From Chitinophaga sp. YR573 (GTDB lineage Bacteria; Bacteroidota; Bacteroidia; Chitinophagales; Chitinophagaceae), in assembly GCF_900110995.1 (NCBI RefSeq), contig NZ_FOJF01000001.1:3694803-3758802 (forward strand): a stretch of DNA of 64,000 nt. The letters are read 5' to 3'. The notes beneath the pieces were generated by a model. It had not been told where the DNA came from. It worked only from the letters and a program-made list of their open reading frames with translations, and did not search any database. The position numbers and the translations under genes are program-made. Positions 1 through 8,925 of this stretch are shown here, one piece after another (position 1 is the first letter of the stretch; the number at the start of each line of letters is the position of its first letter).

Positions 1-1986
1 CAGCAACTGGTAGACTGGGAGCTGGAAAAATGTATGGGTGGAGTGAGAATTGCCGGCATCCATATTGGTGGCTGGCTATATTTTCACATCAATCATTGGA
101 AAATTCGCAGTGACCAGGTAGATAATTATGGCAACATTGTCAGGATTAGTCAACTGCCGGATCTGCGTGATAATGAATGGGAGCGATCTGAAGCCTTTGA
201 GCGGTGCCGGGAGCTTAAGAAAGGTTACATGGAGATTGGCCTGCGACAGGGAGGGAAAAGTGAATTCGAGGCTTCTATTACCGGTTGGAACGCCTTGTTA
301 TTTCAGCATACCCAAAATGTAATAGTGGGGGGCAACAAGCCCGATTTGGAGTTGCTTACCGAAAAGCTTGACCATGGACTCCGTAACGTGTGGGCTGGAA
401 TTGGGATTGGAAAAATCGATAAGGACTGGCGCAAAACCACTGTGAGATTGGGGTACAAAGATAGAGATAATGAACCCCAGGTATGGAGCCATATAATGAT
501 AAGAAATGCTGACGATGGTTTTAATACGGAAACCTCGGCAGGAACGACGGCCAAAAGTTTCGTCATGGATGAGTGCGGAAAGTACCCTTTCAGCCAGGTG
601 TTCGAAGCTGCGAAGCCTGCCTTCTTATCTGAGCATGGTTGGCGTTGCATACCGATTTTAGTAGGCACGGGGGGCTCCTTTGACCGTGGAGCCGACGCTG
701 AGAGGTTCTTTTATAATCCCGACGCAAATAACTTCCTTGGCTTTGATGATCCCCAAACGGGCGTACGCTCTTGCCTGTTTATGCCTGGCACCTACCGGCA
801 GGACTGCAAATATACCACGACCCTGGATCTGTATTTAAAGAGTAAAGGTATTGAGGTTAGTAACCCAGGAGAGCTTTCCAGTATCACCATTAAGGTATCT
901 GATAAGGAGAAGGCATTACTGAAAATAAAAGAGGAGCGGGCAGAAAAAGCTAAAGACAGTGATCAGACAGAATATTTAAAGAAGGTAATGTATTACCCAC
1001 TCACGCCGGCTGAGTGTTTTCTTTCTGTTACCAGTAACCAGTTCAATATAGAAGCTGTAAAAAAACAGAAAGAGAAGCTTTCCACCCTAAATATTACCGG
1101 CGTTCCCATAGAGATCTTCCATAATGGGGAAAAACTCACACACAAGTTTACCGATAAGAAACCTGTATCCTCCTTTCCCATAAAAGCACTGGAAAAAAAG
1201 GATGGGTGCATTGTCATGTATGAGGCTCCAGTAAAAAATGCTCCTTTTGGCTTATACGTTGCCGGCATTGACCCATATAAACAGGATAATTCAAAGTATA
1301 GTACCTCTCTGGGAGCCTGTTATATCTACAAACGTATGCACAACATAGCGGGTGATCAGTATCAGAACATGATCGTGGCCCAATATGTTGGCAGGCCCTC
1401 CAGCATTACTGAGTGGAATGAAACTGTTCGAAACCTGATTAAGTATTACAATGCCTATGCTTTAAGTGAGTCGGATGACTACGGGTTTATCCAGTACATG
1501 ATTAATAAATCTGAGAGCATGTTCCTCATGGAACAACCTGAGTGGTTAAAAGATATTGCTCCTAATTCTGCAGTACGCCGTCAATATGGTATTCCTGCCA
1601 CGCCCAAAGTGATTGCCCATATCAACGGATTACTTAAAACCTATACAGAAGAAACGATCAGCAAAGAAGTTGATGATAACGGCCTCGTCACTAAAGAGAT
1701 CCTGGGACTATCCCGTATTCTGGACCCTTTGCTGCTGGAGGAGATGATAAAATATAACCCCGACGGAAACTTTGACCGCATTAGAGCTGCAGCTATTGCT
1801 ATAGCTGTGGCCTCTCACCTGGATGCCAGACATGTAATGCCATCTTCCTCCGATGACCCCAGACTAAAATCCTATTTCTCCCGAAAAAAACAAAGTGAAA
1901 GCGCCCGCAAACTGCTGGGTAGTGACCCTCTCTTTTCCAGCGCAGGTGGCCGTAAGACTGGCACTTTAAGAAAACTGTTATCCTAA
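1..1986 (+). CDS. terL: Terminase large subunit (TerL), 5' end outside window
   Basis: This is the ATPase-nuclease motor that pumps phage DNA into the prohead through the portal. A Walker A-like stretch GLRQGGKSE is encoded at 238-264 and a Walker B-like VMDE at 562-573, where the hydrophobic run precedes the Asp-Glu pair. In the C-terminal half a VAGIDPY segment (Asp at 1270-1272) fits the first acidic residue of the RNase H-like nuclease, and the closing D-R-I-R-A-A-A segment fits the end of that domain. The reading frame is open back to base 1, and the WLYFHINHW segment normally lies well inside TerL, so the first ATG at 34 is probably internal and the gene is truncated by the window edge. 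The portal gene follows with no gap. The family call is by motif and context. Confidence 0.88.
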   Translation, partial: QQLVDWELEKCMGGVRIAGIHIGGWLYFHINHWKIRSDQVDNYGNIVRISQLPDLRDNEWERSEAFERCRELKKGYMEIGLRQGGKSEFEASITGWNALLFQHTQNVIVGGNKPDLELLTEKLDHGLRNVWAGIGIGKIDKDWRKTTVRLGYKDRDNEPQVWSHIMIRNADDGFNTETSAGTTAKSFVMDECGKYPFSQVFEAAKPAFLSEHGWRCIPILVGTGGSFDRGADAERFFYNPDANNFLGFDDPQTGVRSCLFMPGTYRQDCKYTTTLDLYLKSKGIEVSNPGELSSITIKVSDKEKALLKIKEERAEKAKDSDQTEYLKKVMYYPLTPAECFLSVTSNQFNIEAVKKQKEKLSTLNITGVPIEIFHNGEKLTHKFTDKKPVSSFPIKALEKKDGCIVMYEAPVKNAPFGLYVAGIDPYKQDNSKYSTSLGACYIYKRMHNIAGDQYQNMIVAQYVGRPSSITEWNETVRNLIKYYNAYALSESDDYGFIQYMINKSESMFLMEQPEWLKDIAPNSAVRRQYGIPATPKVIAHINGLLKTYTEETISKEVDDNGLVTKEILGLSRILDPLLLEEMIKYNPDGNFDRIRAAAIAIAVASHLDARHVMPSSSDDPRLKSYFSRKKQSESARKLLGSDPLFSSAGGRKTGTLRKLLS

Positions 1987-4584
1987 ATGCCCATTATCCT
2001 CCATACCCAAAGCGGCAATCTGCTGCATGAATACCTTGCTACTTTCCCAGATCAATATGTCTCCCAGAAAGAAAAAGAGTCCGATGGATTTATTAAGCAG
2101 AACATGGACTACTTCGCAAATATTGCTTATGCGCAGTATAACGGGAAGAAAAAGAAAATTTCCCGCAACTATGACCTGGTAAAAGGGCATTTAAAGAAAG
2201 AAGACTTTTATGAGCAGCCGGGGCCCCGCAGCTTTATTGAGACGCTGGAGACAGAGGAGTTTGAGCTGCCAGCTCATGTTCGTCATTATCCTATTTTAAA
2301 TCCTCCCTTAAACACCTTAACCGGCGAGCTAACTAAGCGCCCGGATACCACAAGGGTAAAAGCTTATGATGCCGACTCTAAAAATGAAGAGCTGGCCTTC
2401 CGCTCAGATATGCTCCAGCAGTATATCCTGCAGAATGCTCGCAATAAGATTATTACTGATCTGGCAGAGCAGGGGCAAGATGTAGGCGAGATCGATGATC
2501 AGCAGATACAGGAACTTACGGAGGAAAAAGTAGAAGACGAACTCACCTCTTATACAACACTGGCCGAACGTTGGGGAAATCATACACTGGAAGCGCTCAA
2601 GGCTGAATTCAATATTAAGGAAAAATCAGAGGAAGCCTTTCGAGATCTTCTCATTTGTTCCAATGAATATTATCACATATATGAGACGGGAGCCAACTCT
2701 TTAGGATTTTCTGTAGAAACAGCTAATCCCAAAAAAGTATGGGAACTGTCTGTGGGTGATAAAAAGTATTCCCGTGACTGGTATGCAGGAGGTCTTCTGG
2801 ACGTAATGGAACTCTCTGAAATAATTGAGCGCTTTCCAAATGTTACAAAAGAAGAAATCGATCACTTAAGAAAAGCCTCTGATAATGGTCTTTTCAGCGC
2901 AAGGCAGTCAAATTATGGTTCCAGCATCAAAGGGTTAGAATCTATCCACTACGATACCTATAACCCCGCTCTCCTGGAGGAGAGACTTCTGGCGGAATCC
3001 GGATTACAGGACGACCTGGTATTTGGTCACTTCTTTTCAGGAAAAGGAACCAGTACAAGTAGCTATGGTAATAAGTTCGCTGTTGTTATTGCCTACTGGA
3101 AATCAAAAATTAAGGTAGGAAAGGTTTCGTACCTAGATCCGGAGACGGGCAGCCTTCAGACAACACTGGTTGACGAAAACTATAAAAAAGGAACTATTCA
3201 GGGTGAAATCTCCGTGGAATGGAGATACGCAAACCGCTGGTATCAGGGGCTTAAGATCGGATCTGATGTTTACCACGTAACACCTTTTACCTTACTTCCG
3301 TACTGCCCGATTATTGGTGTTACCCATGAAAGTAAAAATACCATTGCCTCTTCGCTGATTGACCTTATGAAGGGCTATCAGATGATATATAATGTATGTC
3401 TTAACCAGTTGTGGAAACTACTTGAGAAGGAGAAAGGAAAGGTTATCCTAATTCCCCTCAGGCATATCCCGACACCCAAAGATGGTGATGCCGGTGACGC
3501 ACTGGATATGTGGGAACTGGAAGCCAGGGAAAGAGGAGCCATCTTTATTGACGATAGTCCTGAGAACGCGAAAGCCATTTCAAGTTTTAATCAGTATTCT
3601 GCCCTGGATCTTTCCCGTCATCAGGAGATACAGAGCCGCTATAATCTTGCGGTTCAAATGAAAATGGAATGTTGGGAACTGGTGGGACTTTCAAAAGAAC
3701 GCCTGGGAAATGTAGCAGCTACCAGCACTGCAACAGGAGTAAATACTTCCCTTTCTCAGAGCTATGCTCAGACAGAAGCATACTTCACCCAACACGAATA
3801 TTGTCTTAATGAGCTTTATCAGGGGCTACTGGATGCAGCGCAGTATATCGAATCCACTAAACCTACTTCGACAATATCTTATATAAATTCTTCCGGTGAG
3901 AATGCTTTTATACAGGTTAACGGAACTGATATCTCCCTTCGGGATTTAAAGGTTTTTGTTACCAGCAGAACGAAAGATTCCATTGCTTTTGAACAGCTGC
4001 AGCAACTGGCGCAACCGGCTCTGCAGAATGGAGCTTCCCTTTATGATATCGCAGAACTTTATACCACTGACTCAATGCGTAAGCTGAAAGACACATTTAA
4101 GCGTATTAAAAAACGCCAGGATGATTTTGCAGCCCAGCAACAACAGATGCAGCAACAACAAATTAACCAGGCGCAGCAGCAGTTCCAGGCAACTCAGCAG
4201 GCAGAAGATATGGCCAGAAAAGAACAAATGGTTAATGAAAATTATCAGCGAGAACTGGACAGGGTAAACAAGAAGGAAATAGCCCTCATCGCCACATTCA
4301 ACCGTCAGCAGAATAATCTAAAAGATGTCGATGCAAATGGGACTCCTGATGTGCTGGAGGTCTCCAGACTTGCAATGGAAGAAACTAATGCCGGCAGAGA
4401 TTATAAAATGGCCCTGGATAAGCTGGGTATAGAAAAACAGAAACTAGCTGCAGACAGAAGCACGCAACTGGAACAGCTGGGGCTGGAAAAAGCAAAGCTC
4501 AAAGTCAAACGGGAAGAGATCGCAAGTAAAGAGCGTATAGCTAAAGCCAATAAGAACAAATATGATAAAGTAGGTAAAAAATAG
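1987..4584 (+). CDS. Portal protein
   Basis: The portal is the dodecameric vertex ring through which DNA enters and leaves the capsid. The 865-residue length suits portals of crAss-like and podovirus-like phages. The start codon directly abuts the terminase stop, the usual TerL-portal pairing. The N-terminal part is mixed alpha/beta with a conserved-looking NPPLNTLTGELTKRP segment near residue 105. The last 180 residues are almost entirely charged or Gln-rich helix (a poly-Gln run near residues 715-740, then Lys/Glu coiled coil), which would form the portal barrel or crown. The Gln run reflects CAG/CAA-rich DNA at about 4130-4200. The identification rests on position, size and architecture, since no catalytic motif exists for portals. 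Confidence 0.82.
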   Translation: MPIILHTQSGNLLHEYLATFPDQYVSQKEKESDGFIKQNMDYFANIAYAQYNGKKKKISRNYDLVKGHLKKEDFYEQPGPRSFIETLETEEFELPAHVRHYPILNPPLNTLTGELTKRPDTTRVKAYDADSKNEELAFRSDMLQQYILQNARNKIITDLAEQGQDVGEIDDQQIQELTEEKVEDELTSYTTLAERWGNHTLEALKAEFNIKEKSEEAFRDLLICSNEYYHIYETGANSLGFSVETANPKKVWELSVGDKKYSRDWYAGGLLDVMELSEIIERFPNVTKEEIDHLRKASDNGLFSARQSNYGSSIKGLESIHYDTYNPALLEERLLAESGLQDDLVFGHFFSGKGTSTSSYGNKFAVVIAYWKSKIKVGKVSYLDPETGSLQTTLVDENYKKGTIQGEISVEWRYANRWYQGLKIGSDVYHVTPFTLLPYCPIIGVTHESKNTIASSLIDLMKGYQMIYNVCLNQLWKLLEKEKGKVILIPLRHIPTPKDGDAGDALDMWELEARERGAIFIDDSPENAKAISSFNQYSALDLSRHQEIQSRYNLAVQMKMECWELVGLSKERLGNVAATSTATGVNTSLSQSYAQTEAYFTQHEYCLNELYQGLLDAAQYIESTKPTSTISYINSSGENAFIQVNGTDISLRDLKVFVTSRTKDSIAFEQLQQLAQPALQNGASLYDIAELYTTDSMRKLKDTFKRIKKRQDDFAAQQQQMQQQQINQAQQQFQATQQAEDMARKEQMVNENYQRELDRVNKKEIALIATFNRQQNNLKDVDANGTPDVLEVSRLAMEETNAGRDYKMALDKLGIEKQKLAADRSTQLEQLGLEKAKLKVKREEIASKERIAKANKNKYDKVGKK

Positions 4585-4596
4585 TACTCGCTACCA

Positions 4597-5040
4597 TTAT
4601 AACCCATTAATAATATCCAGTGGTGTGATCAATTTGTCTTCAGTGACATCTACATCCTTATCAGTAATGTCGGATCCCTGGAGGGTTACATCTACTTTGT
4701 ATTTCTTGGTAAAAGCATCATAGGATTTAATTATAGCAGTTCCGGCTGGCAGGCCATTTTCAGCAAGAAATATCTTGGTGGAGCCTAAATCATGCTTTCT
4801 GTAAAAGGGTTTGGTTAGATCAATTGGATGATAAATTGTAGTAAAAAACTGGGGAAGAAGTGATAGCTGTTCCTCTCCACCATGATGAAGTGTATAAACT
4901 TTATAGGTATACTTTGCCTCTTTTTCTGAACATTGATCAGGTAAAGCAGCCAGCAGCAGACCTGCGTATGCAATTTCTATTAGTTGACTTGGCATCAGTT
5001 TACCAGTGCTATTTTCAATTACTTTAATACGTGCATTCAT
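4597..5040 (-). CDS. Hypothetical protein in minus-strand accessory cassette
   Basis: This 147-residue protein of unknown function has no signal peptide and no evident membrane segment. It is mixed alpha/beta with a Lys/Asp-rich beta-like C-terminal half (residues 95-140). Its stop lies 12 bases from the convergent portal stop. Upstream of it is the terminator hairpin that follows the M4 peptidase gene, so it probably has its own promoter in the 5041-5110 stretch. It sits on the strand opposite the capsid genes, like the peptidase and lipoprotein beyond it, which suggests it belongs to the same inserted accessory block. No family is recognised. An immunity or host-modifying role is possible but nothing in the sequence shows it. 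Confidence 0.7.
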   Translation of the reverse strand: MNARIKVIENSTGKLMPSQLIEIAYAGLLLAALPDQCSEKEAKYTYKVYTLHHGGEEQLSLLPQFFTTIYHPIDLTKPFYRKHDLGSTKIFLAENGLPAGTAIIKSYDAFTKKYKVDVTLQGSDITDKDVDVTEDKLITPLDIINGL

Positions 5041-5111
5041 GTATGATTCCCATTTTCACAAATGTACTTTTTTCTCGCCTGATTAGCGGGAATAATAAGG
5101 TCTAATATTAT

Positions 5112-5143
5112 AAAAAAAACGCGCGATCAATATTGATCGCGCG
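5112..5143 (-). terminator. Rho-independent terminator of the M4 peptidase gene
   Basis: A perfect 24-base palindrome at 5120-5143 (arms CGCGCGATCAAT and its complement) is flanked on its left by eight A residues at 5112-5119. Read on the minus strand this is a GC-rich stem followed by a U8 tract, starting 27 bases after the peptidase stop. That is a textbook intrinsic terminator and shows the peptidase is transcribed as a discrete unit. Confidence 0.85.
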
Positions 5144-5170
5144 GATTCAGAACCATTATTATTAAACAAA

Positions 5171-7789
5171 TTAATGCTGTACAATAACCTTGAAAGATCG
5201 TTTCACTTTACCGTTTGCAACCCCTATGTAATAGGTTCCCACAGGACGAGAACTCAAATCTAAATTAATTTTTTGCTGACCTAAACCAGTATAGTTATGT
5301 TGCTCCAGTAAGATACCTTCACTATTAAATATTTTAATGCTACTGATCTCAAGTGAAGGCAATAAATTGTTAGCGACCCTTGCGACATAATCATTAGTTT
5401 TAGTGTTTAGCGTCTCAACTGTAAAAGCACCACTGGTAGGATTAGGATATATTTTGAAAAGACTACTTGGTGTGAAATTTGGCCGAATACGAATAAAAGA
5501 ACTGCTGTCAGCAGTATCGCTGGAATCGGCGGCCATTCTCGCTCCACAGCCTGATCTTGCGGTGATGCTAAGGGTTTTTATTACCGGTGTATTGGTACCA
5601 CAGGTGTTAAAGGATTTCAAATAGTATGTCACTGAAGCAGGTCCATCAACTTGAAGTTCTGCAATATATTCAGTATAGCCCAATGAGGCATTATATTGTA
5701 CTGTCGCTGTATGATAGGTTGATCCACCATCGCTGCTTACATATACCCCCGCTGCGCCAGTAGGTAGTGGACCGGTAATATCCCATCCGCAGGAACTATT
5801 GGGGCTGGTTCTTTTACCTAAGTTTGGAGATCCGGGCAATCCGACCGGTACCACTTTCGATAATGTATCATTAGATTTACAACTATAGCTCAAAATTGCT
5901 GTAAGTGTAGCAGAGCTGTTCACTGATCCAACTCTGGTGAGAGAAATAGTAGTTCCCGTACCAGATAAAGGCGTTACGATTCCAGATGGAGATAGACTCC
6001 AAGCGCAACTGGAAACCGCTGTGGGAAGACTTGCAAATGGTACTGTACCGGATGTACATATAGATGGTACAGTAGCACTAAATGCAGCAGTACTTACATA
6101 CTTCGCTCCAACACCCACACTGGCCCAGGCGTTGGTGACCCCGATTTCCTGACAGCTTCCCACTCCGAAGAGATCACGTGCCGCCTGAATGGTATTATCT
6201 CTGACAGTTGCAAAGGTTGAATTAGAAACCATATAATATACCTCGGCCCGATATAGTATTTTTTGTGCGTCTGTATTACTGATAGGGGTAATAGCATACG
6301 ATTGCCCCAAGGCATTAGTTCCAGTTCCACCGATAAGCAACATGTAGAACCAATGAGACATTACACTCATGTTTGTGTGAATGTAACCGTAATCGTTGGA
6401 GGCGTCCGGAGTAGCAGGCGGAGCAATGTAATTCGGGCCGCCATAGCAGGTAGGTTGCGCTCCCAGTGGAGATGTACCAGGATAGTCGATATAGCGCAAT
6501 GGGAAATATATTCCATCATCTTCCCCCATTGACCACCTTGCCTTTGCCGGTGTTTTCCAATATTCTATACACGAACCCCATATATCAGAAATACCCTCAT
6601 TTATTGCTCCTGCTTCATTTGAAACCGCAAAACCTACTTCTGTTTGCGCAATGCCATGTCCTAATTCATGGCCCATCACATCAAGACTAACCATAGAATT
6701 GACTGGTACTACACCTCCTGCCAATCCTCCCTTCCCGTATATCATCACCTGGAGACTTGGAACCCAACCAGCGCTCGCATAGTTGACACCATAATTGGTA
6801 TAGTTCGTTACAGGAGAACCACTTCCATTAATACTATTTCTGCTATGGACTGTACTCCAATAGTCAAGAACTGCCTCGCTACCCCATTGGGCATCGAGTG
6901 CATCCCTATCATTGGGATGTTCGGCTGATGTCCAGTTATTATCGTTATCGGAGTATTCGGAGTAACCGGTAAAAGAAGTGTTTGCATTATTATTATAAGT
7001 ATGAATAGTAACCCCGCCGCGCAGCTCACTGAGGCGATATGCTCCTGCATAACTATCCCCGGTAATTGCCTGGGAGCCATTATACAACGTAGAGGCAGTT
7101 CCCGGTGTATTGGTGTTTTCGATATTGGAAAAATTTGATATTAAACTACCATCTTGCGCGTTAATATATATTGTCTGATCCAGAAAAGGTTCTGTGGCAA
7201 CAATATTGAATTTCCAGGCAAGTAAAAATGTATCTTTCTTATTATAAGTGGCTGAAGCAATTACGATCTGACCTTTGCCGGTAAAATCTCCTGAAGGATT
7301 GCTCCTTTTTGCCAGATTTAAAGTTGCAGTATCCTCCCATATATAGCGTTTTGCTTTAAGGGTATCTAATGCAACCCGTAAAGCAGCGTTTTCGGTAATA
7401 GCTGGTGTTACATTCATATCATTAATGGCGACCATGGAACTGTTAACACTTTCAAGACTGGTAGAACTATGGGCTACGATTTGTGCGTTATCAACCTTTA
7501 CGCCTTTGAAATACTGCTGATATTTATTGTGTTTATGTCCAAGCTCGTCGGTCTTTGTAGAAAACAAACGTTGTTCATCGATACCGCTTCTGAGGTTCAG
7601 TAGCTTGCCGATAATCTGCTTTTCATTTGTTGCATTTCTTTTTTGATTTATATCAGGGGTGAAGGTGACAAAGGCAATATTCCCATGCCTGTCGCGGCGG
7701 ATACTCAGCGTATCGTTTTCCGCCTGCTGGGCAAATGCGGCACTGCTGGACATGGCAATCCCAATAAGAAGTAGTAAAACTTTTTTCAT
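5171..7789 (-). CDS. Secreted M4 (thermolysin-family) metallopeptidase with T9SS sorting domain
   Basis: This is a zinc neutral endopeptidase destined for the cell surface or medium. Residues 1-21 form a Sec signal peptide (basic start, Leu-rich core, AFA-Q cleavage). Residues of about 25-230 look like the FTP/PepSY propeptide of the family. The M4 domain carries HELGH at 374-378 (two zinc His and catalytic Glu), the third ligand E398 in NEGISD, and H471 in an HTNMS motif matching the thermolysin proton-donor His. A beta-sandwich region follows. The C-terminal 90 residues (from YPNPTSGAF to the VGTYYI..NGK...KVIV pattern) are a type A T9SS sorting domain. All catalytic residues are present. 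It is an unusual passenger in a capsid gene block and would be exported by the host's type IX system. The family call is firm, and its role in phage or lysogen biology is inferred. Confidence 0.95.
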   Translation of the reverse strand: MKKVLLLLIGIAMSSSAAFAQQAENDTLSIRRDRHGNIAFVTFTPDINQKRNATNEKQIIGKLLNLRSGIDEQRLFSTKTDELGHKHNKYQQYFKGVKVDNAQIVAHSSTSLESVNSSMVAINDMNVTPAITENAALRVALDTLKAKRYIWEDTATLNLAKRSNPSGDFTGKGQIVIASATYNKKDTFLLAWKFNIVATEPFLDQTIYINAQDGSLISNFSNIENTNTPGTASTLYNGSQAITGDSYAGAYRLSELRGGVTIHTYNNNANTSFTGYSEYSDNDNNWTSAEHPNDRDALDAQWGSEAVLDYWSTVHSRNSINGSGSPVTNYTNYGVNYASAGWVPSLQVMIYGKGGLAGGVVPVNSMVSLDVMGHELGHGIAQTEVGFAVSNEAGAINEGISDIWGSCIEYWKTPAKARWSMGEDDGIYFPLRYIDYPGTSPLGAQPTCYGGPNYIAPPATPDASNDYGYIHTNMSVMSHWFYMLLIGGTGTNALGQSYAITPISNTDAQKILYRAEVYYMVSNSTFATVRDNTIQAARDLFGVGSCQEIGVTNAWASVGVGAKYVSTAAFSATVPSICTSGTVPFASLPTAVSSCAWSLSPSGIVTPLSGTGTTISLTRVGSVNSSATLTAILSYSCKSNDTLSKVVPVGLPGSPNLGKRTSPNSSCGWDITGPLPTGAAGVYVSSDGGSTYHTATVQYNASLGYTEYIAELQVDGPASVTYYLKSFNTCGTNTPVIKTLSITARSGCGARMAADSSDTADSSSFIRIRPNFTPSSLFKIYPNPTSGAFTVETLNTKTNDYVARVANNLLPSLEISSIKIFNSEGILLEQHNYTGLGQQKINLDLSSRPVGTYYIGVANGKVKRSFKVIVQH

Positions 7790-7824
7790 GTTGCTTAATG
7801 TATTTTGAGTGTGAAAAAACTAGA

Positions 7825-8262
7825 TCAAGGAATCCGGCTCAGGTAATAGGAATACCCATCTGTAATCTCGTCACAGAGTACAAGTAATCCATCTTTAACC
7901 TGTGTTGGTGCTAGAATATAAGGGTAGGCACCTGGCCCCTGGAAAGTCATCATGTACGTCTTTGTATGATTGAGCTCAAAATCTTGTTGCCAATTTATTT
8001 TTCCATGCAAGAATATAGCGTCATTTATTGTCCATGTGAGAGTGTCCTCACTGATACGGATATAATAGTTATTATACTCTGTTTTACCAAAACCCAAACC
8101 ACCATAAGAATAGAGCATCTTGTAATTGCCCTTTGTGTAACGCTCGATTACCGATAGGGGCTGGCCTATAAGGTTTATGTTACTTTCCAGGGGCTTATCT
8201 TTCTTACAAGAAGAAACCAAAACCAAACAAACAAAAAGGATTAAAATACATCTAACTTTCAT
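7825..8262 (-). CDS. Small predicted lipoprotein
   Basis: This 145-residue protein starts with a lipoprotein signal peptide: a basic N-terminus, a hydrophobic core and a lipobox LVSSC with the lipidated Cys at residue 19, followed by KKDK. The remainder is predicted beta-rich, with many Tyr residues and alternating hydrophobic strands. The gene is immediately upstream of the M4 peptidase on the same strand (35-base gap), so the two are probably co-transcribed from a promoter in the long gap to the right. A partner, inhibitor or surface-exclusion role would fit the pairing but is only inference. Small orphan lipoproteins of this shape are common in Bacteroidota, and no specific family is recognised. 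Confidence 0.8.
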   Translation of the reverse strand: MKVRCILILFVCLVLVSSCKKDKPLESNINLIGQPLSVIERYTKGNYKMLYSYGGLGFGKTEYNNYYIRISEDTLTWTINDAIFLHGKINWQQDFELNHTKTYMMTFQGPGAYPYILAPTQVKDGLLVLCDEITDGYSYYLSRIP

Positions 8263-8833
8263 CGGGTTATTTTGATTAATAGGTTATAGAACAGTAGTCA
8301 TTTAATACAGAAATTTTGAAGGAACCGCTGGTTTTCTGAATTGATATTGCACTGTATAATTGATCTACGATTATCACAGTGTAATATAATTTACCACTTT
8401 TATCCTTCAGTTAATAATTGGTTAATGAAACAAAAAGGCAATATTGATAGCTCCTACCATAGCCACTGTTATAAAATCTCACCACCAGGATTGGTAGCGA
8501 ATTAGATTCCCAAAACAATCCTGAACTGAGTCAGAATTAATGTCCACGTAACGGGCAATTCATATAAATATACCCGCGTTATTAACGTTCCAGTTAATAA
8601 ACCTTTTTAATAATATAATGAATATAAAGTACTGGGCCTTGTAAATAAGACACAGATTTTAGTGAAGGACTCAACTGAATTGAAAAGATGTGATGAAGGT
8701 AGAAAAAAATAACATTCTAAAATCATAAGGTGTAAAATATTTTATGTATCGGCTTATTTTATTTAATGCTATTTGAATCTGATATTATATTGTAAAACGG
8801 TTACAGTATGATGTTTCAATATAATTTTTGCTA

Positions 8834-8841
8834 TAATTTTA
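8834..8841 (+). promoter_or_regulatory. Candidate Bacteroidota-type -7 box before scaffold/capsid genes
   Basis: TAATTTTA differs in one position from the Bacteroidota sigma-ABfr -7 consensus TAnnTTTG and stands 85 bases before the scaffold ATG at the end of the long gap. No clear -33 TTTG was seen at the right distance. In AT-rich DNA such boxes arise by chance, so this is a tentative call. Confidence 0.28.
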
Positions 8842-8914
8842 CTCTTGTCCGCAAATAGAATTGAACCCCCTTATTAGTCATTGTTAACCATCCTATAGCC
8901 TGATAACTCATTTT

Positions 8915-8921
8915 TTAACCC
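8915..8921 (+). promoter_or_regulatory. TTAACCC leader motif before scaffold gene
   Basis: TTAACCC lies four bases before the ATG, at the position where a ribosome binding site would be, although it is not complementary to the usual 16S 3' end. Similar TTAACC(C) elements precede several other genes in this window on both strands. It may be a translational enhancer or part of a promoter. Its function is not known. Confidence 0.35.
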
Positions 8922-8925
8922 ATCT

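Larger units (their letters stand above)
8263..8925. other. 663-base AT-rich intergenic region between divergent transcription units
   Basis: This is the only gap over 300 bases. It separates the leftward lipoprotein-peptidase unit from the rightward scaffold-capsid unit, so it should hold promoters in both directions. No ORF, tRNA or strong terminator hairpin was found. It is rich in A and T, most markedly at 8700-8840. TAATTTTA at 8834-8841 resembles the Bacteroidota -7 box, and two TTAACC-type motifs (8884-8889 and 8915-8921) lie just before the scaffold start. An AATAACCC stretch on the minus strand precedes the lipoprotein ATG. Confidence 0.6.

Noticed and set aside
4130..4200. CAG/CAA-rich run as a repeat or CRISPR-like element
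   Set aside because: It is a low-complexity poly-Gln coding segment in the portal C-terminus with no regular spacer pattern.
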